In this document: positions 7,612 to 12,037 of the stretch, piece after piece | Layout: each line of letters starts with the position of its first letter | Numbering within the stretch: position 1 is the first letter of the stretch | Source: an uncultured Sutterella sp. | Lineage (GTDB): Bacteria > Pseudomonadota > Gammaproteobacteria > Burkholderiales > Burkholderiaceae_F | Assembly (NCBI GenBank): GCA_934255515.1 | Contig: CAKQON010000053.1 | Span: 1-12,037 of the forward strand | DNA: 12,037 nucleotides | Direction of reading: 5' to 3' | Notes under the pieces: model-generated | What the model saw: only the letters and a program-made list of their open reading frames with translations | Told to the model about the DNA's origin: nothing | Database searches by the model: none | Position numbers and translations under genes: made by a program

Positions 7612-7645
7612 TCGGCTTCCACGCTGACCATACCATCGCCATATC

Positions 7646-7677
7646 AGCCCGGCATCTTCAGATCGCCGGGCTTTTTA
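7646..7677 (+). terminator. Intrinsic terminator after the alaS-tusA-like operon
   Basis: GCCCGGC (7647-7653) pairs with GCCGGGC (7665-7671), followed by TTTTTATT. Confidence 0.93.
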
Positions 7678-7707
7678 TTGGCTTCCAAAAATATTTTTCT
7701 TTTCCTC

Positions 7708-7736
7708 TTGCTTTTTCAGCACGTTTCGTCTATAGT
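7708..7736 (+). promoter_or_regulatory. Sigma-70 promoter of the tRNA-Arg pair
   Basis: TTGCTT (7708-7713) and TATAGT (7731-7736) are separated by exactly 17 bases. Transcription would start near 7743, about 15 bases before the first tRNA, as is common for stable RNA genes. Confidence 0.8.
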
Positions 7737-7757
7737 TCGTGCTCTGCAAATTTTGAT

Positions 7758-7834
7758 GCGCCAGTAGCTCAGTTGGATAGAGTATCTGGCTACGAACCAG
7801 AGGGTCGTGGGTTCGAATCCTGCCTGGCGCACCA
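7758..7834 (+). tRNA. tRNA-Arg(ACG), first copy
   Basis: This is a 77-base cloverleaf with CCA encoded. The acceptor stem is GCGCCAG/CTGGCGC. The D arm contains AGCTCAGTTGGATAGAG. The anticodon stem-loop is CTGGCTACGAACCAG with anticodon ACG, where the first base is expected to be edited to inosine and to read CGU, CGC and CGA. The T arm contains GTTCGAATC. Confidence 0.97.
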
Positions 7835-7850
7835 CACAATTCGCAGAAGA

Positions 7851-7880
7851 GATCATTTTAGACTTTCGTCGAAAGTGATC
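7851..7880 (+). other. Hairpin between the two tRNA genes
   Basis: ACTTTC (7862-7867) pairs with GAAAGT (7871-7876) around a GTC loop. GATC at 7851-7854 can pair with GATC at 7877-7880. No T-run follows, so it is more likely a processing or spacer structure of a two-tRNA precursor than a terminator. Confidence 0.45.
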
Positions 7881-7897
7881 CGCGCAAAGAAATACGT

Positions 7898-7974
7898 GCG
7901 CCAGTAGCTCAGTTGGATAGAGTATCTGGCTACGAACCAGAGGGTCGTGGGTTCGAATCCTGCCTGGCGCACCA
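7898..7974 (+). tRNA. tRNA-Arg(ACG), second copy
   Basis: It is identical in all 77 bases to the copy 140 bases upstream, with anticodon ACG and encoded CCA. It shares the upstream promoter and the terminator at 8002-8033, so both are probably cut from one precursor. Confidence 0.97.
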
Positions 7975-8001
7975 TTTCACTTAAAAGTGCATTAGAAATT
8001 G

Positions 8002-8033
8002 GAGCAGCTGTGTTGAACAGGTGCTCTTTTTTA
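8002..8033 (+). terminator. Intrinsic terminator after the tRNA-Arg pair
   Basis: GAGCA (8002-8006) pairs with TGCTC (8022-8026), continuing CTGT/ACAG inside, followed by six T. Confidence 0.9.
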
Positions 8034-8184
8034 TTGTCATTTGAAAACGTATGCCATTTACCCTGGTTCTCCTCAGTACACAGTTCTGAATAAGTCTCAA
8101 AATCTATTTGCCTAAAAAATAAGCAAAAACGTAACTGCATGATTCCTTTGTGAAGAAAGCATTTGTGCACTTTTTAAAGGGGAG

Positions 8185-8231
8185 TTATGCACATTTTCTG
8201 TGGAAAACCTTTCTCCCTGACCTGTGGACAA
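8185..8231. promoter_or_regulatory. Cluster of three DnaA-box-like 9-mers
   Basis: TTATGCACA (8185-8193, plus), TTTTCCACA (8199-8207, minus) and TTGTCCACA (8223-8231, minus) each differ by one base from the DnaA box TTATCCACA. The first two also fit the relaxed form TTWTNCACA and face each other across 5 bases. They lie in the AT-rich gap between the tRNA terminator and the folA terminator, with no gene inside. No dnaA, rpmH or parA is near, so a chromosomal origin is unlikely. A DnaA titration or reactivation site is possible. Chance is not excluded. Confidence 0.4.
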
Positions 8232-8245
8232 CTGGCCTTTTCAGA

Positions 8246-8267
8246 AAAGCATTTCATGCCGAAATGC
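8246..8267 (-). other. Second hairpin beyond the folA terminator
   Basis: GCATTTC (8249-8255) pairs with GAAATGC (8261-8267). On the minus strand a TTTT follows, so it may be a backup terminator for thyA-folA. The rest of the 7975-8366 gap shows no gene. Confidence 0.4.
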
Positions 8268-8295
8268 CTTCTGCTGCAAAGGATTCCGGCTTTAT

Positions 8296-8335
8296 TAAAA
8301 GAAAAGGTTCCGCTTCTCTTCTGAAGTCGGAACCT
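8296..8335 (-). terminator. Intrinsic terminator after folA
   Basis: AGGTTCCG (8305-8312) pairs with CGGAACCT (8328-8335), with CTTC/GAAG stacked inside. On the minus strand the stem is followed by TTTTCTTTTAAT. Confidence 0.88.
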
Positions 8336-8366
8336 GTGTGGAAATCTTGCGGTGCGGAAAGTGCGC

Positions 8367-8861
8367 TCAGAGGGGCCGGCGAGACCATTCCTCGAACTCA
8401 ACCCGCCATGGCCGGCGAGCGGTCGGAAACAGGATTTTCAAAACTGATTTTCTGAATTTTGCCCGGGGTATGGTCGGGAACCACGTATCGCCTTCGAAAT
8501 CCTGATCGATGCTGGTGAGCCAGATTTTGTCCGCCAGCGGCATCGCCTGACGATAGATTTCGCCGCCGCCGAGCACAAAAAGGCGCTCTGTATCGCCTGC
8601 CGCCTCGATGGCTTCAGAAAGCGACCGGACAACGAGTACGCCCTTCGGCACTGAGAGACGTCTGCGGGTAATGACGATGTTGAGGCGCCCGGGCAAGGCT
8701 CTTCCGATCGATTCCCAGGTCTTCCGACCCATCAGGACGGGCGAACCGTAAGTCGTCTTCTTAAAGAACGCGAAATCCTCAGGGATGCGCCAGAGAAGGC
8801 GGTTTCCGCCGCCGATGACGCCGTTTCTCGCGGCAGCCGCGATCAGTTCAATTGAAGCCAT
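8367..8861 (-). CDS. folA: Dihydrofolate reductase
   Basis: The 164-residue enzyme reduces dihydrofolate to tetrahydrofolate with NADPH, restoring the cofactor that the adjacent thyA consumes. It is the trimethoprim target. Visible family features are IELIAAAARNGVIGG at the start and LLWRIPEDFAFFK with the catalytic acid D29. VLMGRKTWESIGRALPGR and FVLGGGEIY line the NADPH site, and EGDTWFP follows. The length is close to the 159 of E. coli. I chose the ATG at 8861-8859 because the family sequence begins there and GGAG lies 8 bases ahead. An in-frame ATG at 8879 would add six residues but has no ribosome binding site. It starts 41 bases after the thyA stop, in the same operon. Confidence 0.96.
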   Translation of the reverse strand: MASIELIAAAARNGVIGGGNRLLWRIPEDFAFFKKTTYGSPVLMGRKTWESIGRALPGRLNIVITRRRLSVPKGVLVVRSLSEAIEAAGDTERLFVLGGGEIYRQAMPLADKIWLTSIDQDFEGDTWFPTIPRAKFRKSVLKILFPTARRPWRVEFEEWSRRPL

Positions 8862-8875
8862 CTGGAGGTCTCCAG
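8862..8875 (-). promoter_or_regulatory. Palindrome covering the folA ribosome binding site
   Basis: CTGGAG and CTCCAG form a perfect inverted repeat immediately before the folA ATG. The GGAG of the first arm is the only visible Shine-Dalgarno, so the fold would hide it. The stem is short (5-6 base pairs), so the effect may be mild. Confidence 0.5.
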
Positions 8876-8902
8876 TCATGAATTCAGAGGATGAGAGGCA
8901 TA

Positions 8903-9703
8903 TCAAACCGCGACGGGTGCCTTGATGGCGGGCCAGGGATCATAGCCTTCGAACGAGAAGTCTTCGTACTGATAGTCAAAGAGCGATTGAGGGCGCCGCG
9001 CGATGACGAGCTTCGGATACGGACGGGGCTCACGCGAAAGCTGCAGCTTCGTCTGCTCAACGTGGTTGTCGTAGATGTGGCAGTCGCCGCCCGTCCAGAC
9101 GAAATCTCCGGGATGCAGATCGCACTGCTGGGCAATCATGTGAGTAAGGAGCGCATAGCTCGCGATGTTGAAGGGAACGCCCAGAAACATGTCGCAGCTG
9201 CGCTGATAGAGCTGGCAGGAAAGCTTCCCGTCCGCCACATAGAACTGGAAAAGACAGTGGCAGGGCGGAAGCGCCATTTTGGAGAGCTCAGCGGGATTCC
9301 AGGCCGTCACGACGAGACGACGTGAATCGGGCGTCTCGCGGATGCGCCTGAGGACATCCGAAATCTGATCAATCGTGCCGCCGTCCGGCGTCGGCCACGA
9401 GCGCCACTGATGACCATAAACGGGACCAAGGTCTCCGTTTTCATCCGCCCACTCGTCCCAGATCGTCACGTTGTGGTCGTGCAGATATTTGATGTTGGTC
9501 GAGCCCGAGAGGAACCAGAGGAGTTCGTAGATGATCGAGCGCAGGTGGAGCTTCTTCGTCGTCACGAGCGGAAAGCCTTCCGAGAGCGGAAAGCGCATCT
9601 GGCAGCCGAAAAGCGACCGGGTGCCGGTGCCGGTTCGATCGGACTTATGGGTCCCCTTTTCAAAAATCTCCCGAAGGAGCGTTTCGTACTGATTGGATGC
9701 CAT
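8903..9703 (-). CDS. thyA: Thymidylate synthase
   Basis: The 266-residue enzyme methylates dUMP to dTMP using 5,10-methylenetetrahydrofolate and releases dihydrofolate. Its length fits the short bacterial form (264 in E. coli). Visible signatures are [13 protein letters not shown] (phosphate-binding Arg), [41 protein letters not shown], the nucleophile C148 in [31 protein letters not shown] and [12 protein letters not shown]. The ATG has GGAGG 5 bases ahead. It is first in an operon with folA, a common pairing since folA regenerates the folate that ThyA oxidises. The C-terminus (IKAPVAV) keeps the usual APVAV ending, so the protein is intact. Confidence 0.98.
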   Translation of the reverse strand: MASNQYETLLREIFEKGTHKSDRTGTGTRSLFGCQMRFPLSEGFPLVTTKKLHLRSIIYELLWFLSGSTNIKYLHDHNVTIWDEWADENGDLGPVYGHQWRSWPTPDGGTIDQISDVLRRIRETPDSRRLVVTAWNPAELSKMALPPCHCLFQFYVADGKLSCQLYQRSCDMFLGVPFNIASYALLTHMIAQQCDLHPGDFVWTGGDCHIYDNHVEQTKLQLSREPRPYPKLVIARRPQSLFDYQYEDFSFEGYDPWPAIKAPVAV

Positions 9704-9735
9704 CAGCTCCTCCGCTCGAAAAAACGAAAACGCTG

Positions 9736-9741
9736 ATTATA
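9736..9741 (-). promoter_or_regulatory. Probable -10 box of the thyA-folA promoter
   Basis: A perfect TATAAT reads on the minus strand 33 bases before the thyA ATG. The expected -35 place (9759-9764) holds TGCGTC, a poor match, so the promoter may be weak or activated. Confidence 0.5.
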
Positions 9742-9771
9742 AGGTTGCGGAGTCGGGCGACGCACGTGAAG

Positions 9772-9812
9772 AAAAAAAGCGCTCCCGCGGGATTGAGCCC
9801 GGAGAGCGCTTC
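9772..9812 (-). terminator. Intrinsic terminator after the cstA-like gene
   Basis: On the minus strand AGCGCT (9810-9805) pairs with AGCGCT (9783-9778), with a partly paired GC-rich interior, followed by a run of seven T. It lies about 30 bases upstream of the thyA -10. Confidence 0.88.
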
Positions 9813-9825
9813 GAAGCTTCAGAGA

Positions 9826-9848
9826 CCCGGAAAGCGGCGCTTCCCGGG
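9826..9848 (-). other. Hairpin just after the cstA-like stop
   Basis: CCCGG (9826-9830) pairs with CCGGG (9844-9848), and AAGC pairs with GCTT inside around a GGC loop with one mismatch. No T-run follows. It may protect the mRNA 3' end. Confidence 0.4.
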
Positions 9849-9864
9849 CTCATGCGTCATGAGG

Positions 9865-11694
9865 TTATTCCTCAACGATGGTCTTCACCTCAACACCGTA
9901 CGAGTCCTTGACGGTCGTATGAATGTTGAGCAGAGCCACCCAGCGGCGCAGCACGCCGATGATCACGAAGAGCATCAGAACCATGATGAGCGCGGAGAGG
10001 AAGGCAAGCAGCATCTGACCGTTGGGCAGGTACTGATTGAAGATCAGCCAGAGACCGGCCCAGAACGTGATGATGGTCATCAGGATGCCGGGAGCCCCCG
10101 TTACCCAGGCGTACTTCACCTTGTTCATGCGCATGATGACGGTCGTGCCGATCAGGAGCGTCACGGAGGCGAGGAGCTGGTTGCAGATGCCGAAGAGCGG
10201 CCAGATCGAACCGATGTCGCCCGACCAAACGAGATAGCCCCAGGTGCCCGTAAAGATCGCCGAAGTGATCACAATGCCGGGCCACCATTCCTTGTCGCCG
10301 AACTTCGGCCAGACCTTGCCCATCATTTCCTGCAGGAAGAAGCGGCCCACGCGGGTGCCGGCGTCAACGGCAGTCAGGATGAAGACGGCCTCAAACATGA
10401 TGGCGAAGTGATACCAGTACGCCATCAGGTTTTCCATGAACGGAATCTTCGAGAAGATGTGAGCCATGCCGACGGCGAGCGACACCGAGCCGCCCGGGCG
10501 GGCCATCAGGCTTTCCTGAACTTCAGCCTCGAGCTGCGGGAGTTCGACGACGGACATGCCGAGCTTGGCGAACTTGTCGGCCGGAGCGTTGATCGCGAAG
10601 TAGTCGGCAGGAACGAGGACGCAGGCGGCAACGAGAGCCATGATGGCGACGAAGCCTTCCATGAGCATGGCGCCGTAGCCGACGAAGAGGACGTCCTTTT
10701 CATTGCCGATCATCTTCGGGGTCGTGCCCGTGCCGATCGTGGCATGGAAGCCCGAAAGCGCGCCGCAGGCAATCGTGATGAAGAGGAACGGAATCACCGG
10801 GCCGCCGATGATCGGGCCGCCGCCGTGGATGAATTCCGTGAGGGGCGGCATGTTGAAGTTGGGCATCACGAAGGCGATGCCGATCGCGAGCGCGCCGATC
10901 GTACCGATCTTAAGGAAGGTCGAGAGATAGTCGCGCGGCAGGAGCAGGAGCCACACCGGAAGGACCGAGGCAAAGAAGCCGTAGATCGGGATGAGGAGGC
11001 TCATCTCGGGCTTGTCGATGTCAAGGAACCCGAAGTATTCGGGGTGCGAGGCAACCCACGGACCCGAAAGAATGCAGAGGAAGAGGAGCACGACGCCCAT
11101 GATCGTGGCGCCCGAAACGTCGCCCTTGCGCCAGACCTGCATGTAGAGGCCCATCAGGATGGCGATCGGAATGGTCGCGGCCACGGTATAGGTCGACCAG
11201 AGCGAGTTGTGCATCGCGTTGACGACCGCAATCGAAAGACCCGCAAGCGTGAGGATCAGAATCGCGAGCACCGCCCAGGCAGCAACGCGGCCCGTCGTGG
11301 AGTCGATTTCCTGGCTCGCAATGTAGGCGAGCGAATTGCCGCGGTGACGCACCGAGCAGAAGAGCACGACCATGTCGTGCACGCCGCCCGCGAGAACGCA
11401 GCCGATCAGAATCCAGAGCAGGCCCGGGAGATAGCCGAACTGCGCAGCAAGAACGGGCCCGAGAAGGGGACCGGCGGCAGCAATAGCGGCGAAGTGGTGG
11501 CCGAAGAGAACGTATTTGTTCGTCGGCACATAGTCTTTGCCATCATCAAAGCGCACGGCAGGGGTTTCGCGGGCGGCATTGATGTTGAGCACCTTCTGAG
11601 CAATCCATAAGCCGTAGAAGCGGTATGCGATTGCAAAGATGCATAGAGCGGCGAATACGATGGTGAGTGCATTCACCCCGTTCAGCGTTTCCAT
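9865..11694 (-). CDS. Compact CstA-family transporter (peptide or pyruvate uptake)
   Basis: The 609-residue polytopic inner-membrane protein is of the carbon-starvation CstA family, whose characterised members import peptides (CstA) or pyruvate (CstA, BtsT). About fifteen hydrophobic segments are seen. Family motifs include YRFYGLWIA, DYVPTNKYVLFGHHFAAI (H66-H67), GPLLGPVLAAQFGYLPG, LPRDYLSTFLKIGTI, FLFITIACGALSGFH, GTTPKMI, VGYGAMLMEGFVAIMALV and FILTAVDAGTR. The ATG at 11694 is preceded by AAAGGA, and the family similarity starts right there, although the frame is open to 11796. E. coli CstA and BtsT have about 700 residues. This protein lacks the first N-terminal membrane helix and most of the long loop before the last helix. 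The substrate cannot be told from sequence, so I leave the symbol blank. Confidence 0.93.
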   Translation of the reverse strand: METLNGVNALTIVFAALCIFAIAYRFYGLWIAQKVLNINAARETPAVRFDDGKDYVPTNKYVLFGHHFAAIAAAGPLLGPVLAAQFGYLPGLLWILIGCVLAGGVHDMVVLFCSVRHRGNSLAYIASQEIDSTTGRVAAWAVLAILILTLAGLSIAVVNAMHNSLWSTYTVAATIPIAILMGLYMQVWRKGDVSGATIMGVVLLFLCILSGPWVASHPEYFGFLDIDKPEMSLLIPIYGFFASVLPVWLLLLPRDYLSTFLKIGTIGALAIGIAFVMPNFNMPPLTEFIHGGGPIIGGPVIPFLFITIACGALSGFHATIGTGTTPKMIGNEKDVLFVGYGAMLMEGFVAIMALVAACVLVPADYFAINAPADKFAKLGMSVVELPQLEAEVQESLMARPGGSVSLAVGMAHIFSKIPFMENLMAYWYHFAIMFEAVFILTAVDAGTRVGRFFLQEMMGKVWPKFGDKEWWPGIVITSAIFTGTWGYLVWSGDIGSIWPLFGICNQLLASVTLLIGTTVIMRMNKVKYAWVTGAPGILMTIITFWAGLWLIFNQYLPNGQMLLAFLSALIMVLMLFVIIGVLRRWVALLNIHTTVKDSYGVEVKTIVEE

Positions 11695-11986
11695 AACGAT
11701 CTTTTCCTTTGGTTGTGGATGGGACAACGCCAGAGGGAAAAGAACCGTCGCTTTCGAGTGCGTGATGAGGAATAAGCCTCGCTCAGCCTTCGCCAAAAGA
11801 GGTAATTATTATCGTAATCCCCTAGAGGTATTCGCTCTTATCGAAAACAAGCAGACTTTTCTTAGCGTCTAGCCGAAGTTTACCCATCAGCCGCACTGTA
11901 AGCGAAGATGTCAGACCGTTAGGAATTCGTTTTTTATTGATGCAAGGCCACGACAATAGGCATTATTAATAGTCTCACCAAATAGG
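11695..11986. other. Upstream region of the cstA-like gene, no gene seen
   Basis: No supported gene lies here. On the minus strand GATAATAAT near 11805-11815 could hold a -10 box for the transporter, but no matching -35 was seen. I found no CRP-like TGTGA-N6-TCACA site. The AT-rich stretch 11961-11971 (TAATAATG-like on the minus strand) might also act as a -10 for a longer transcript. Confidence 0.3.
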
Positions 11987-12000
11987 TTGATCTAGATCAA
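11987..12000. promoter_or_regulatory. Perfect FNR box
   Basis: TTGATCTAGATCAA matches the FNR consensus TTGATnnnnATCAA in all ten fixed positions and is a full palindrome. It lies about 300 bases upstream of the cstA-like gene. Its target may instead lie beyond the right edge. Neither direction shows a -10 at the exact spacing of the hemN promoter. Confidence 0.75.
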
Positions 12001-12001
12001 G

Positions 12002-12034
12002 TCCCGGAATCTTTTCTGGGATTTTTTTTAATTT
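12002..12034 (+). terminator. Intrinsic terminator at the right edge
   Basis: TCCCGGAA pairs with TTCTGGGA (one G-T pair) around a TCTT loop, followed by eight T. It reads on the plus strand, but no plus-strand gene is visible upstream within 4 kb, so its transcript is unknown. Confidence 0.8.
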
Positions 12035-12037
12035 TGC

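Noticed and set aside
7853..8170. A minus-strand frame containing AGFEPTTLWFVARYSIQLSY
   Set aside because: This peptide is the reverse complement of the second tRNA-Arg gene, a well-known false protein in databases.
8185..8231. Chromosomal replication origin
   Set aside because: Only three imperfect boxes are present, with no dnaA, rpmH, gidA or parAB nearby and no AT-rich 13-mer repeats recognised.
8150..8455. A plus-strand frame of 101 residues after the tRNA genes
   Set aside because: It uses a GTG start without a ribosome binding site, has no family resemblance, crosses the folA terminator hairpin and overlaps folA antisense.
1..12037. CRISPR array, integrase, attachment site or phage genes
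   Set aside because: No regular spacer-repeat series was seen, and no recombinase or phage motif was found. The tRNA-Arg genes have no displaced 3' fragment copy in the window beyond the full tandem duplicate.

Overview
The window looks like chromosomal DNA from an anaerobic or microaerophilic betaproteobacterium. A gut Burkholderiales of the Sutterellaceae type is my best guess. The reasons are a coding GC content near 60 percent, an Fnr-type oxygen sensor next to an oxygen-independent haem gene, a DsbL/DsbI thiol-oxidation pair, and protein sequences of proteobacterial type. The genus is inferred, not shown.

Layout from left to right. Bases 1-203 hold the probable 3' end of an IS200/IS605-type tnpB with CTTTAG-loop hairpins that look like the end of its guide (omega) RNA; this call is tentative. 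At 379-1732 lies dsbL-dsbI, a periplasmic thiol oxidase with its own membrane re-oxidase, closed by a strong terminator. A convergent fnr follows (1874-2629, minus), then hemN divergent from it (2938-4341). A near-perfect FNR box stands about 42 bases upstream of the hemN transcription start expected from its -10 box. After the hemN terminator comes a structured leader and alaS (4709-7336), which overlaps a TusA-like sulfurtransferase by one base (7336-7611). Two identical tRNA-Arg(ACG) genes follow in tandem with their own promoter and terminator (7708-8033). The AT-rich gap after them holds a cluster of three DnaA-box-like 9-mers. Next, on the minus strand, are thyA-folA (thymidylate synthase and dihydrofolate reductase, read from 9703 down to 8367) and a compact CstA-family transporter (11694 down to 9865). 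The right edge carries a perfect FNR palindrome directly followed by a plus-strand intrinsic terminator.

How the parts fit together. The clearest functional thread is anaerobic physiology: Fnr, an FNR-controlled hemN, a second perfect FNR site at the right edge, and the DsbL/DsbI pair. The thyA-folA operon couples dTMP synthesis to tetrahydrofolate recycling. The alaS-tusA-tRNA block serves translation. Nearly all genes are ordinary core genes. The unexplained structure is in the intergenic regions: the left-edge hairpins, the alaS leader, the DnaA-like cluster and the right-edge FNR box with its terminator. I did not find a clear new multi-gene system.
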